Shown: piece after piece, positions 50,351 through 62,079 of the stretch
How the letters are laid out: each line of letters starts with the position of its first letter
How positions within the stretch are numbered: the stretch's first letter is position 1
Source: Terfezia claveryi
Lineage: Eukaryota; Ascomycota; Pezizomycetes; Pezizales; Pezizaceae
Direction: 5' to 3'
Assembly: GCA_015179025.1 (NCBI GenBank)
Contig: WHUX01000014.1
Coordinates: 558,001 to 622,000 of the forward strand
Length of the DNA stretch: 64,000 nucleotides
Notes under the pieces: model-generated
Seen by the model: only the letters and a program-made list of their open reading frames with translations
What the model was told of the DNA's origin: nothing
Databases searched by the model: none
Position numbers and translations under genes: made by a program

Positions 50351-51352
50351 AATCCAATCGAATTTTACTAAGTTCTATGCCGCAATTATTGCTGGCTAGA
50401 ATCTTTATTCAGGATGGTTAGTATTCAGTTGTTACATACGCTTCAGCCTACTCCCATGAGAATATTATAATTGCCGGGATAAATAATCTCGAAGATAATA
50501 GATTTATGTTAAGTTTAATTGCAAAATATGTTGGTGGAAGAGTTGTTATTAAACGTTTCTTTTTCGCTTTCATTTCTTGTAGAAAGTTTAAGAAAAAGGA
50601 TATGTTTTTCTCTTGGAAATTTATCATATTCTAAGGGAGACATGAACAGACACGGATGTTTTACGGGTTTAAGGTTTTCTCAGCTGTTGAGCCCATACTC
50701 TGTGTTTGTAGCATACAATACATACGCATTCTCTGCGCATTACGTCGAGTCTTCAAGCTAGAGCATTCCCCTCTTGGTGTGCAGCGCCTTCATGCGAGTA
50801 GCCGAGAACCCGCGGCATATATACTTGGGGGATACTATATAGCCTGAGAACAGTACATACATAGCTATTGGATGCTATATCGTTAGTGGATACTATGCAG
50901 CTAAGTAGCTGTAGTTTGTATATATGGTTGTTTATTTAGTTGAGTTGTTCAATGTAATATTATAGTCTGCGAAGAAACAGCAAATAGATTGCTAGTTGAT
51001 ATAGGGAACTATTCGCAATCAAGTAGATTGCTGGTTGAGCCTCAGCAATTTCTATTACATTAAGCCAGCTTCTTTACTTACAATTTCTGGTTTTAGTATT
51101 CTATACAAGTTGATTGGGGTATAAGCTAAAGTAATCTACCGCTTAGAACTAGTCTGTATAAAATAACTTTTAGTAAGCAAAATAAGTCTTTGTGTCGTTA
51201 TCTAGATAGAATTCAATAATTCGGGGTGTTCAGAATTACATTGCATGAGACGCACGAAATAGAATTGGGTGATATTTCATAGAAGTAGACCGAGCCGAAA
51301 CGAAAACTATTCATCCCGATCGAAGATATGTACTAGCCAGCAAAAGGGAGGT
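50351..51352. other. AT-rich intergenic
   Basis: Several short frames. The 50450-50640 frame (DNRFMLSLIAKYVGGRVVIK) has a faint look of an organellar homing endonuclease, but it is too short to call. Repeated words CTATATAGC/GATACTATGCAGC near 50820-50900. Confidence 0.3.
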
Positions 51353-51736
51353 TGTCACGGACGTGGGCAGAGGGCAGGTACCTAGTAGGTAGCGAGGCTG
51401 CAGAGTCGTTCGAAGAAGCAAGGAAGGTGCACGAGGAAGGTGCGCCAGCGCAGGGAGAAGCAAGGTCTGTATTTGATATACAAGACGTTGGATAGGGATC
51501 CAACGAGAGTGCGAGAGCGAGGAGATATATATACATGGTAGCCAAGACTGACAATGCGATAAGCTTCCCGAGATAGGGAAGTTTCGACAGTCGTGCCGGA
51601 AACTCGCACGACTCCCAAGACAACGCTACCTACTAAGGCAACAATAGCAATAACGAGAGTCTAATCTCGGCACCACGAGAGTCGGACGGAATCTCCGACC
51701 GACTCTCAGAAAGGCCAAGGAGAGACGGTTGTGACA
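51353..51736 (-). repeat. Solo LTR of the gypsy 3 family
   Basis: TGTCACGGACG... to GGTTGTGACA (384 bp) resembles the LTR at 53412-53821 along its whole length. Shared landmarks are GGGAGAAGCAAGGTC, GGATCCAACG, GCGAGGAGATATATATACAT and CGACAGTCGTGCCG. It is clearly diverged from that copy. No matching 5-bp duplication was found. It stops exactly where the LINE fragment begins. Confidence 0.6.
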
Positions 51737-53240
51737 CCCTCGACAGGATAAGACATGCAAGAAGCTAAGGTAGTCCAGTGTTCTCAACAGGCCAGGCCAG
51801 GCCGGCCGAAGCTAAGGCCGGGGCTGGCCTGGGCCACTCTAAGGCAGGCCGGGCATCACGACTCTATATGAACACAGCAGGATTACTGGATATGTCGCCA
51901 ATAAACACATTAGAGCAGGAAGCTCATATATCAACCACAACATCTCACGCATACACATAGGGGAGATAACGGTCATAGGAGTTTACTTCAACGGAAAAGA
52001 CTCCACTAGAGAGCTACAAGCAGACCTCGCTAGGATCCCACTCGACTCTAAGTCTCTAGTAATAGGGGACTTTAATAGTCACCACCCTGCCTGGGGAGGC
52101 CGACGTTCCAATCGAGGCGATATAGTACAAATGTGGGCCAGCACAAACCGCCTTACCCAACAAGTAGACTATCAAGCACACACCTTTCAACGGGGAGGGC
52201 AGAAAAGCCTACTGGACTTAGTATTCAAAGGTCCCCAAATACTATGGCAAGACCACCCAAGCCAACACTTATCTTGGATAGGTTCCGACCATGCAGTAAT
52301 CTCAGGTTATATCAAGGCGGACATCCCAGAAACTCGCCGGTACACGTCAATCGATTGGAAATGGTGGGAGGTCTACATTGAGAAGGAGGAGGAAACAACA
52401 TTCCAACCTACATTCTTCGGGGAGGCATACCATCACGCATAACCACCTCATCCACAAGTCAGCAAGCAGTCATAGTAAAAAATGGTGGGACAAAGAATTA
52501 TCAGAACAATTGGAAAGAACGCGTAGAGCAGGGAGAATAGGAGAGGAGTATGAGGAGGAGGGTAGGAAACTCCGAAAACTCATTAGGAAAAAGAAAAGGG
52601 CATACTGGCAGAAATTCTTGGAAGAGCAAGGGCAACGCCACCCATGGGATATAGCAAGGATAGCTAGAGACCCTTTTAAGTGCACACCGATTATGGGGGA
52701 TCTCACCGATAAGGACGGAACAATATTACAGATGGATGACAGCAAGGTTCAAGCGTTTCAAAAGCACTACTTAGTCACCAGGGAGCAGTCATACCAACTA
52801 GCCATAATTGTTGAGTCTCCAGTAGGATACCAAACAGCCGAAGACTCCAGCATTGAAAAGGTAAGGAGAGCTCTAGGCAAGACCTCGAACAGCTCGGCAC
52901 CAGGACCGGATGGGATCTTATACCGCCTCATAAAACTCATCAAGGACACCAGACTTAGTACGGCCCTTATTAATGATATAGCTAGAGCTTCAGAAGGCAA
53001 CATCTCTCCTCCCAGATCATGGAGGAACCTATTCATAGTAATGATTCCCAAACCGGGTAAAGACCATTCACAAGTTAAAGGGTGGAGACCAATTGTATTA
53101 TCAAATACAGTGGGCAAGCTATGAGAGAAACTAATGGCAGATGAACTCCAGCAGCAAAGCAACCTTTTCCACGAACTATAATATGGCTCACGAAAAGGCA
53201 GGTCAGCTATAGACGCAATGATGATCACAGTTGTAACGTG
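51737..53240 (+). pseudogene. LINE (Tad/I-like) fragment: endonuclease C-terminal half and start of RT
   Basis: Endonuclease: ITVIGVYFNGKDSTRELQAD, SLVIGDFNSHHPAWGG (catalytic D/N and H blocks), SLLDLVF and WIGSDHAVISG (catalytic SDH), with frame 52131-52442. RT region in another frame (52378-53124): KKWWDKELSEQL, KKKRAYWQKFLEE, SSAPGPDGILYRLIK, SWRNLFIVMIPKPGKD and GWRPIVLSNTVGKL. After a TGA come LFHEL-stop-YGSRKGRSAIDAMMI and then unrelated DNA. Truncated at both ends, with no poly-A. Overlapping frames and stops show it is dead. GC-rich direct repeats (GGCCAGGCC-type) lie at 51789-51850. Confidence 0.75.
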
Positions 53241-53297
53241 GGCTCCAGGGGACAAGGCGACCAAGAGGTACGCCGGGGCAGTAGCAAGGGGGAATCG

Positions 53298-53401
53298 CAC
53301 ATGTAGGAGTGCTACGTGTGTGATCTAGGGAAAGGATAGGAGCAAGGCAAGAGTAGGGCTAGGGTAACACTCACGTAGGAACGCTACATGTGTGACTAGG
53401 A
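53298..53401. repeat. Short direct repeat pair
   Basis: CACATGTAGGAGTGCTACGT... (53298-53330) and CACGTAGGAACGCTACATGT... (53370-53401) are diverged copies, each ending GTGTGAC/GTGTGATCTAGG. Confidence 0.45.
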
Positions 53402-53411
53402 AAACTAGGCT

Positions 53412-53821
53412 TGTCACGGACACCTGTCACGGATGTCACAGACGATGTCAGGGGGGCAGGATGTTCAGAAGGCAAGAGGCAAGGACAAGAGACACGCGGA
53501 AGTGGTTGCCGGGTGTGTAGAAGGGAGGCAGCTGTACTGCAGAGTTGTTTGTACGAGATAAGGATGTGCACAAGGAGGGTGCACAAGCGCTGGGAGAAGC
53601 AAGGTCCTGTATTGGGTATACAAGATGTTGGATGGGGATCCAACGTGAGTGCGAGAGCGAGGAGATATATATACATGGTAGCCCAAGGCTGATAACAGAA
53701 TAAGGTTCCGAGATAGGGAACCCTCGACAGTCGTGCCGAAAGTGGCACGACTCTCAAAACACAACCCGGTACTAGGCAACATCAATAACAATAACAACAG
53801 TAAAGGGAGACGGTTGTTACA
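53412..53821 (-). repeat. Gypsy 3, 3' LTR
   Basis: 410 bp. It carries the TATATATA word (about 53663-53671) and tandem short motifs at its end nearest 53412 (TGTCACGGA repeated at 53412 and 53424). Confidence 0.7.
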
Positions 53822-53997
53822 CTATCCCCTTCTTTAGGCAAGAGCTCTAGCGACACGAAGGCCTGGGCGTGATAATAGTAAAAAGAACCTGACAACAACA
53901 AAAACAACAATCATAACTCCGAACAACCTGACAACAACAGAAAAAACAATCATAACTCCAACTTCAAATCAACGAAGACAAGACAAAAATATCATTT

Positions 53998-55370
53998 AGC
54001 TGGATGAGGCTTGAGAGGGTAACGCTGGTGGAATAGGGTGACCAGGTCAGGGGCATTTTCCAGATCCTCTGCTGGTTGCCAGGTGGTCTCCTCGTCCCCT
54101 AACCATTTGACCTTGTACTGAACTCATCCATAGCGCTTCCTGGAGTCCAGTACCTCCTCAACCTCCCACTCCTCTTCACCTGCAATCACCACAGAAGGAG
54201 GTGGGGGGTGCTTTTGCTCTGGAAGGGGATCGTCAGTGGCTGGCTCGATCTTCGAGACATAAACGACTGGATGGCGCTTGATCTCCCTGGGAAACCTCAG
54301 TTGGTAAGCATGAGTGCCCACAGCCGCTAACACCTCGTAGGGACCTAGAAACTTGTGATCCAGCTTATGGAAGGGCTGTTCTGTCCAGAAGTGTCTGCTA
54401 GAAAGCCATACCTTGTCTCCAGGCTGGTACCTTGGGGCTAGCAACCATGATCCATTAGCATATTCTGCTTGCCTGGCCTGGGCATATCCTAGCTCAGCCT
54501 TCAGGGTATGGTGGAGTTCAGCGATTCCAGCTGCCAATTCCTTAGCTGGGGGATGGGCTTTCTGCAGAGGTGCTAAGGTATCCACAAATCGGGGGTGCCA
54601 ACCATAATTGGCCAAGAAGGGAGAGGTTTTCGAGAACTCCGAGAACTGGTTGTTGGCGGCGAATTCAGAGGTCGCCAGCAATGAAACCCAGTTGTCCTGC
54701 TGGTAATTGATGAAAGCCCTTAGATACTACTCCATAATGGTATTCATCCTCTCCGATTGGCCGTCTGTCTGGTGGTGGTAAGCTGTTGACAGATGAACTT
54801 TGATCCCCAGAAGTTCACAAAAGGCTTGCCAGAATTCTGAGGTAAACTGGGGCCCACGGTCGGACATGATCGATTCAGGGAGGCTATGGTACTGGAATAC
54901 ATTATTGAGATAGAGGTTGGCTAACTCCAGAGCGGAGCAGGTATCCCGGCAAGGTATAACATGTCTTATCTTCATCAACCGGTCTACCACCATTAGGATA
55001 GCATTGAACCCTGCGTCTTCCAGCAATCCCGTCACTAAGTCCATAGTCAGGTGCAGCCAGGGCTGATCTGGGATGTTCAGAGGTTTCAGGGTCCCATATG
55101 GGGTGTGGCAGACAGGCTTAGCACGTTTGCAAATATGGCAGTTCCGTACTAGTATATACTGTTCCACGTCCTTCTACTGGTCAATCCATATGTATTCCCT
55201 AGCTAGCAGCTCCAATGTTTTAGCCACCCCAAGGTGACCTGCAACCAGGCTGTTGTGGTGTTCCTTGATCAATCGCAGGCGCAGCTCTCCTTCTAGTATA
55301 TAGAGCCGTTCGAGGTGATAAAGGATGTCCTCCTGAATAATACATTCGACCAGGGAAATCTTGGAGTGGC
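53998..55370 (-). pseudogene. Gypsy 3 integrase and chromodomain
   Basis: In order: HHNSLVAGHLGVAKTLELLA and CHICKRAKPVC (H2C2), LTMDLVTGL (Asp), SDRGPQFTSEFW (Asp), YHHQTDGQSERMN (Glu), KVWLSSRHFWTEQP, KFLGPYEVL (GPY/F) and chromodomain EWEVEEVLDSRKRYG followed by a TGA and then VQYKVKWLGDEETTWQPAEDL. Stops also lie at about 55170 and 54725, so there are three interruptions in an otherwise single frame with the DDE triad complete. Confidence 0.8.
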
Positions 55371-55506
55371 GTGTAATGAATGGTACTAGACAGTATTCAT
55401 TCGGTACCGTTTATACAATCTATATCCGTAGGCACGGACGTTTGTGTATTTCGGTTCTGCTGAGGTAAGACCTCAGAAGGGTAGTGATTACTATGTGGGA
55501 CGTTCC

Positions 55507-55754
55507 TGAAAGAATAAGAGAAACGAGTGAATGAGCGAGAGAAGAGATCTATTTGCATAAACCCGTAAGACCATATCAATCCATTATGGCGTTCATGACC
55601 TTATTAAATACACAGACATCTAGCAAGAACAATACCGAGACAACCTGTCCATCCGTTCATATCCATATCCACCCATACCCGCACATATCCTCATATCTGC
55701 ATCTGTATCCTCACATGTGAGCGACAGGCTAGCGGGTTATCCATATTACCAACA
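55507..55754 (-). repeat. Copia 2, 3' LTR
   Basis: Differs from the 5' LTR at roughly ten positions by eye (for example TTACGG against TTATGG), mostly transitions. Confidence 0.85.
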
Positions 55755-55882
55755 TACCCCCCTTAATCTGTAGCCTGATGCAATTCCGTCTCGTTTATAC
55801 TGGCAAGTACTTTGAGTGCAATAAGCCTAGATTTCAACATAGGTTTGGTTAGCATGTCAGCCAGGTTAGATTCTCCAGGAAC

Positions 55883-58543
55883 CTAATGCACAGTGATATC
55901 TCCTTCCTCAGCGCATTCTCGTACAAAATGATGTCGTCGGCGAATGTGCTTGGTTCGTATGTGAAAGTCAGGGTTATAGGAGAGAGTGGATGCCCCATGG
56001 TTATCTGTCCATACTCTGGGAACTACGGGGTGCTGCAGAAAGGTCATGACTTTCCCCAACCACATGGCATCTTGAGCACCTGCCCCAAGTGCAATATACT
56101 CGGCCTCCGTGGAAGAGAGGCTGGTGACATCCTGCTTTCGTGAGCTCCATCCGATAGGAGACTCCCCTGCCATAATCAGGATACTGGTAGTTGCTTTATC
56201 TTCCAGCTTTTCTTCCCCTGCATCCGTATATATATCGATATGCCCCTGTTGCCCAAACCGTTTTAAGATGATGCCGTGCTGGGCTGTATAAAGCAGATAT
56301 GCAATAAGCTTTTCAGCCCGTAGCTGGTCCAAACGTATTGGTTTAGAAGCAACCAAACAAAGCCGTTGTACTGCGTACCTGATATCTGGACACCACATTC
56401 TCGCCATGAATAAGAGTCTCCCGACCAGAGCCTGAAATGGTTGCACTGGGATGTATTCAGATGTAGGTGCTATCGACTCGGAATATGGAGTACCTGATGG
56501 CCGAGTTATTGCTTGATCTCTTACCAGCTGGCGAATTGCCAGTTCTCCTATTACTGAGACCGCCTTATCTTTCCAATGCATATCCATCCCGAGAAAACAT
56601 GAAGGAGTACCTTGCTCCTCCAAGGTGAAATGCTGGCTCATGGCCTCAATCCATTCTTGCATAGCTGCCTCATTAAGTAGAGCACATAGCAGGTCATCCA
56701 CATGCACAATGATCATGCCACCATCATCAACTCTAAAGTAGAGACCTGGATCATCCGGACACAGTTGGAACCCAAGCCCTTTGAGTACATCATCCAATAC
56801 CTGATTCCAGTTGTGTGCTGCTTGCTTTGTACCATAGAGTGACTTTCGCAATTTCCATGCTCGATTGCCAGTTGCATGCCTATCTCGAATATAGAGCTCT
56901 TCTCTTATAGGTCCATTGAGAAAAGCTCCCTCAATATCAAATTGCCTAACTATCATATCTTGAGCCAATGCGAGACATATCAGGATCCTCCAGCTTTCTT
57001 CTCGGCAAACTGGAGCATAGGTTTCATGATAATCTATTCCTGCATGTTGGCTAAATCCTCTAGCTATAAGTCTCGCTTTATACTGCTTAGGATCATTAAG
57101 ATCCTTCTCCTCTTTTTCTTTTAGAACCCATTTGGTATCGATCACTTTTGCTCCTACTGGTACCTCATCCACCCATTCATATACTCCATACCGAGTTAGT
57201 TGGTCTAGCTCTCTCTTACGAGCTGCCTCCCATGCAGCTGCTGTTGGTAATGCAAGCGCTTCGGATAAGGTAAGAAATGACTCTTCAGAGGGCATAGGGG
57301 TGATTCTAGAGCCACCAACTTGAAGATAGCCTGGGTTATGATCTAAACATAGTGGAGGTTTGCCAGCTGTACTTCTAGTGCTACGGCGTATTGGAGCTGG
57401 TAGTGCAGGTTCTGGTGTTGAAGCTGATACATGTTGTGGCTGCAACTCTTGTAGGATCTGCTCATTTGCTTCTCGTTCATTTCGCATTATCCTGAGTGCT
57501 GCAGGCCAGGTATCTGCATATTTTTTCCAAGGCGGAGCTGGCGAGTGAGCTTGCGGGAGAGCCGGCGAGTGGGCTTGCAGAAGAGCTGGCAAGTGAGCTT
57601 GCGGGAGAGCCGGCGAGTGGGCTTGCGGGAGAGCTGGCGAGTGAGCTTGCGGGAGGGCTGGCAAGTGAGCTTGTGGGAGAGCTGGTGAGTGAGCTTGTAG
57701 GAGAGCTGGTAAGTGAGCTTGCAGGAGAGCTGGCGAGTGAGCTTGTGGGAGAGCTGGTGAGTGAGCTTGCAGGAGAGTTGGTGAGAATGATCCAGGCATA
57801 TTAGAGCTATTGGGCGAAGGGGAGGTTGTGAGCGAAGGTGAGGCTCTTATAGGAATAGCAGCTTGAGGTTTTCTTAGAATCAGGTCCTTTGCAGTAGTAA
57901 GATGGCAGTCTGGCAGTAGGACTTTATATACCCCCCAGGTTAATGTGAATGACATCAGCCTAGCTTCTACTGCCCTGTCAGCGAGCTTACCATTAGTATA
58001 GATATGACAGTAGACCTTCTGCCCAAATGGTCTGAAATGACTACGTTCCTTAATAATATTAATCGATGGGACTGTGACTTGAATTGGCACTTGGCCATCT
58101 AAGCTCTTATGGAGAAGCCAATTTTTAATAAAAGTGCTATATTCCATCACAAGGCTCCATAAGGACTTGGGGTGCCCATAAAGATTTGCACGAAGCATAG
58201 TTAGAATTGTCCGATTTGCTCTTTCGGCCACTGCATTGGTTTCGCTATGATAAGAGACTATGGGTTTGAGACCTGTTCCTTGTGCTCTGAGCCATGCTAG
58301 AAGCTCATCATTTTGGAATTCGCCTCCAAAGTCTGTTCGGAGGTTTTCGACATGGCATTTGGCAATGGTCTCAAACTGAGCTATTATTTCTTTAAGAGCT
58401 GTTGAGGCCTCTGATTTCTTCGTAATTGCTCTAGTAAGCATAAATCTGGAGAAGTCATCTGCTAGTATTATCATATACTTCCTGTGCTTGAGATCCTCGG
58501 TTGGGAGTGGTCCACATAGATCAGAGTGCACAAGCTCTCCAGG
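55883..58543 (-). pseudogene. Copia 2 integrase, RT and RNase H
   Basis: One open frame of 882 codons from the Met at 58531. Integrase core (N-terminal third): MIILADDFSRFM (Asp), ENLRTDFGGEFQN (Asp) and SETNAVAERANRTI (Glu). Then GAG-less linker with a tandem array, RT blocks VIDTKWVLKEKEEKD, VRQFDIEGAFLNGPI, RKSLYGTKQAAHNW and IIVHVDDLLC. RNase H has YTDAGEEKLED, LSSTEAEYIALGAG and WTDNHGASTLS, and the end KHIRRRHHFVREC. Catalytic residues of all three enzymes appear present. It is preceded in frame by a TGA at 58544-58546, hence listed as broken. Confidence 0.85.
57535..57790 (-). repeat. 30/24-bp tandem array encoding Ala-His-Ser-Pro repeats
   Basis: About ten repeats of PALPQAHS or PALLQAHL lie in the linker between integrase and RT of copia 2. 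The DNA units (GGCGAGTGAGCTTGCGGGAGA-type, shown in part) are 24 bp with slight variation and keep frame. Confidence 0.8.
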
Positions 58544-59329
58544 TCAAGATGTTCGAATTCCATGAGTTTTAGCCGGAGGTTTGGTTGATTTTGTGCGTAT
58601 GCATATATCGCATTGGGTGGTTGAAGAGCGAAGAGATATCGGTGCTTCTAGGATCTTGGAAAAAATGGAGAAGGGAAGATGACCATACCTTTTATGCCAT
58701 TCCATGTCTGTGCCTATTGCTAGATATGACTCAATAGAATCTCGAAGCTTGTAGATATTGCCTATCTTGGTCAACAGAATGACTTTTCCCTGATATTCAA
58801 GCTGCCTTTGATTAGGCCCTACAACCATGGATCCTCCTTGCTGGTCGATTGCTCCGATACTCAGCAGTTTCTTAGGAAAATTAGGGACAAAGAGGGCATT
58901 GTGTAAAGTTAGGCCATGAGGAGTAATAATGCCTTTATAAGTCAAATATATAGGTCCTGCACTAGTAACGACTTCTTGAATATAGGGTATCGGATATAAC
59001 AGATCAGAAAAGTCATTGGTAATATGGACTAAACAGTAGGTATTGGCCCACCATCTAGGTGAGGGTCCTTCGGAGGTTGCTATCCCACAGTATGCTATCC
59101 ATATATCCTCTTCAGAGGTTGTGTCAGCGGTGGCAATATGCGACTGAGCTCTATTAGTATCCCTCTTCTTCGTTTGACACTCTGATTCATTGTGTGATAT
59201 CCCAGGATATCCCTTTGCCTTACAATATGTACAGGAATGCTGAGTGGTAGCAAATGCTGCTGGTGGTTCGATCGATTCGGTTTTTTTGTACAAATTTGGT
59301 TGTGTGCTAAGCTCTCTAAGCCTGAGCAC
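58544..59329 (-). pseudogene. Copia 2 zinc knuckle, protease and GAG-pre-integrase
   Basis: Knuckle-like CTYCKAKGYPGISHNESEC (59245-59190). The protease site aligns with the family block W-x2-D-[ST]-G-x2-xHITND but reads WANTYCLVHITND, so the catalytic Asp is Asn and the Gly is Tyr. The flap region VTSAGPIYLTYKG and LPxKLLSIGAI-like block (FPKKLLSIGAI) follow. WHKRYGHLPF and CDICIRTKS are the pre-integrase HHCC zinc site. Ends at TGA 58544-58546. Confidence 0.75.
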
Positions 59330-59383
59330 TACATCAGCATATGAAGGGCAGCTTGTTCCACTTGTAATATTGCTTATGATATT

Positions 59384-59929
59384 TTAGTACATATGGGTAC
59401 TCGGGAGAGTAGACAATAGCATTGTAGCCTTCCACACATCAGTATTGGTAAAATTCTTTATCTCTGCGGCCAGGGAGTCGGTGCCAGCTATACTCAGGCT
59501 GCTGACTACATTCTGTCGGAGTAGGTTCCATCTCTGTTCGAAGGATATAATGTGGTTTTCGAAGGACATTCTCCTATTGTCGAATTGAAGAACGATAATA
59601 TTCAAAAGGAGCATTGATTGATGTGTTCGTGTTCTACCTTCGTAGTGAGCTTTAAGGACATTCCAAGCTTCCTTGGCTGTTTCGCAGCCAGCAATAAGTG
59701 CTTGAGGTTCTTCTTCGCAGTTGTGGATAAGCGTAACCAAAGCTTTATCAGTATTTACATGCTGCTCAGCTGCTGTAGAATTGGATGTACTAACTTCAGT
59801 GATCGCACTGGTCAGACCTGCAAGTCGGAGGAGTCTGGAGATCTCGACTACCCATGAGAGGTAATTATTCTGATCTTTGAGTGGTTTGCTAGTGCGCGGT
59901 GGCTTGAAAACAGAGTCATCACCTGCCAT
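59384..59929 (-). CDS. Copia 2 gag N-terminal frame
   Basis: ATG at 59929-59927 opens 181 codons to TAA at 59384, in frame with the rest of the polyprotein. The UBN2-type gag helical domain is clear: YLSWVVEISRLLR, EAWNVLKAHYEG, MLLLNIIVLQFDNR, FENHIISFEQRWN. The TAA falls about 50 residues before the zinc knuckle and would truncate Gag-Pol; everything upstream looks undamaged. Confidence 0.7.
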   Translation of the reverse strand: MAGDDSVFKPPRTSKPLKDQNNYLSWVVEISRLLRLAGLTSAITEVSTSNSTAAEQHVNTDKALVTLIHNCEEEPQALIAGCETAKEAWNVLKAHYEGRTRTHQSMLLLNIIVLQFDNRRMSFENHIISFEQRWNLLRQNVVSSLSIAGTDSLAAEIKNFTNTDVWKATMLLSTLPSTHMY

Positions 59930-59976
59930 AATTGTACGATGTGTGGGCCTTTATCGATCATAATGTATTGCTATCA

Positions 59977-60224
59977 TGAAAGAATAAGAGAAACGAGTGA
60001 ATGAGCGAGAGAAGAGATCTATTTGCATAAACCCGTAAGACCATATCAATCCATTACGGCGTTCATGACCTTATTAAATACACAGACATCTAGCAAGAAC
60101 AATACTGAGACAACCTGTCTATCTGTTCATATCCATATCCACCCATACTCGCACATATCCTCATATCCGCATCCGTATTCTCAAATGTGAGCAACAGGCT
60201 AGTGGGTTATCCATATTACCAAAA
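59977..60224 (-). repeat. Copia 2, 5' LTR
   Basis: Followed on the minus strand by TGATAGCAATACATT; I cannot match this confidently to a tRNA primer. Confidence 0.85.
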
Positions 60225-60869
60225 GTTCCCGGAGGGAACAGTAATTAACTGGTGTAATCTATCTTATATGATTTGTGCTATCTAAGCTATATAATCTTGA
60301 TCTAATCGGAATATAGGCTTGCTTACTCTGTATACTTGCTTGTTCTCTTTCTTTTCTTGTAGATTCCAGAGGGAATCCAGCAGCCTATTTATACTCCTCT
60401 GAGATCTGATGACTAAGGAAATAAATACAATAAAGGGTGGCATACCAGAAGGTGGTGCACTGTACAAAAGGGGTCATGTGGCCATAGTAATGAGTCACAC
60501 GCCTTAAACAATGGTCATGTGGCCATAGTAATGAGTCATACACCTTAAACAGAGGTCACGCGGCCATAATGAGGGTGTCTTCATATGGCAAGTGCCATGG
60601 AACTTCCCATGGCAAATTCCGTGTGCTATGGATGCTTATAAAGCAATAGGAGGTGGTTGAAAGCTAGTCCTTCAACCGAGAGGCTTAGTTACATAACATA
60701 GTAGTAATATAGGAAATACAAAAGTATATAATCAATTATATAAGCAATGAAATAACGTTCTCTATTACACTTCCCCACATAGAAGGATTTCCTATCCTTA
60801 CTTCTTTCACTCTGCTATATTGGTTTCCATACGTCCTAAGATTTGATGTATTATTAATATATTAGCATT

Positions 60870-61900
60870 AACATGAATATCCTTAGTGTTTCCTTGACTC
60901 ATGATTCTATCTCATTCTTGTTGGATGAGAGCTCGGGTCTCATCTCTGGTTCATGGTCCTTGTTTTCCTTTAGTTCTTCGACGTCTATTGAATGTATCTT
61001 CCATACTTCCGGTAGTCCAAAAGTCTTAAAGAATTTCGGTAGTGATATCCTTGCCGTTTACCCAAGAATCATGTTTAGGAGAGTATCCTAGCCATCTGAC
61101 CTTATATTGTCTTTCTTCAGTTCAAGAAGCTGTTCTGAATTCTAATATCATTTCGACTTCATAACGATCATCTTGAATTGGTCCTGGTTCCTGAGATTGT
61201 CTGTGAGGGAACTGGGTAGGATTGTTTTTGTAGTATGGTTTGAGTTTGCTAATATGAAAAGTATTATATATGAGGTGGAGGTCAGGTTGACTAGATAGGT
61301 CTAGGCTATAGTTATTGTATTTCTGATTACTAGAAATAATGGGAAATGGGCCTAGCCATTTTGGTTTAAGTTTGGGTAAGACATTCGACAGGTTGATATT
61401 TTCTAAGGAAAGCATAACTTGTTGTCCGACTGAAAATTTGGCTATATTGGGTAGTCGTTTGTTCGCTTAAGATGCTTGAGTCTTCTTAGCATCACATAGG
61501 TTTTTAGACGTTACCTCATAATGTTCGTTTGCTGGTATATATGCATTAACTTGAATAGGGTATGAAAGTATTAATACGCCAAGATGTACATTAAATCCAA
61601 ATAGTGTAGAAAAGGGACTATTCTGTCTAGCAGTATTATACCTAGAGTTATGTTTTAACTGTATCTCTAGTAGTTTCTGTAGCCAATCAAATCCTTTGAT
61701 TTTACAGGCTCTTGCTACTTGTAGAATTTCTTTGTTCACAATTTCCAATTGTCCGTCTGTATGTGGATGATATGCGGTAGACAGTTCCAACTTGATTCCT
61801 TTATTCCTAGCCCAATCTTGAAAGCGCGTTAACATAAAAAAAGTGTCGTAGTCAAAAACAATACAGAAATGGTATTCCATAGTCGGAACTACATGAGTAT
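60870..61900 (-). pseudogene. Gypsy 2 integrase core and chromodomain
   Basis: Integrase frame 61880-61467 carries the Asp block FDYDTFFM and YHPHTDGQLEIVNKE (Glu in the QxE position kept). The GPF module at 61380-61240 (KWLGPFPIISSN, YNTFHISKLKPYY) is followed by RYEVEMILEFRTAS and, beyond a stop, a decayed chromodomain. It parallels 37.8-38.9 kb of gypsy 1. Confidence 0.75.
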
Positions 61901-62079
61901 CAAAGGTAGCAGTACATTATTCTACTGTGAAATTATCTGAGATAGGAATAAGAAACTTGAATCCTGATTGTCTATCAACAATCATCCAAAGTCATGAAAT
62001 ACAAACTACATGATCTTCTTCTACAGGAATATTCGGGTACAAAATTGAACACTTAGTAAACACAGGTACTACTTTAAGA

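Larger units (their letters stand above)
53412..55371 (-). mobile_element. Ty3/gypsy element 3, 3' part (cut by gypsy 2)
   Basis: On the minus strand: H2C2 zinc region, integrase core, chromodomain (ending at 53998), purine tract AAAGAAGGGGATAG (53822-53835) and 3' LTR 53412-53821 (begins TGTAACAACC, ends GTCCGTGACA). At 55371 the LTR of gypsy 2 begins, so the 5' remainder lies beyond the window. Its sequence is unlike gypsy 1/2, so it is a different chromovirus family. Confidence 0.8.
55507..60224 (-). mobile_element. Ty1/copia element 2, nearly intact
   Basis: 248-bp LTRs at 55507-55754 and 59977-60224. On the minus strand the 3' LTR starts TGTTGGTAATATGG and both end TCTTTCA; the 5' LTR start has changed to TTTTGG. 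Purine tract AAGGGGGGTATG adjoins the 3' LTR. One frame of about 1,350 codons (59929-55883) runs through gag, protease, integrase, RT and RNase H with only two stops. Youngest insertion of the second nest. Total 4,718 bp. Different family from copia 1. Confidence 0.9.
55372..60769 (-). repeat. Gypsy 2, 3' LTR, split by copia 2
   Basis: Parts 55372-55506 and 60230-60769 together give about 675 bp of the gypsy 1 LTR family, including the TGACTCA tandem units in reverse (60481-60560). The copia at 55507-60224 duplicates GTTCC (55502-55506 and 60225-60229). The purine tract GTGGGGAAG follows on the internal side, as in gypsy 1. Confidence 0.85.

Noticed and set aside
50450..50640. AT-rich frame resembling a LAGLIDADG homing endonuclease or inserted mitochondrial DNA
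   Set aside because: Only about 60 residues, no LAGLIDADG motif and a stop on each side.
57496..57804. Plus-strand Glu/Leu/Ala-rich repeat frame (GELASELAGE-like)
   Set aside because: Antisense shadow of the copia 2 tandem array.
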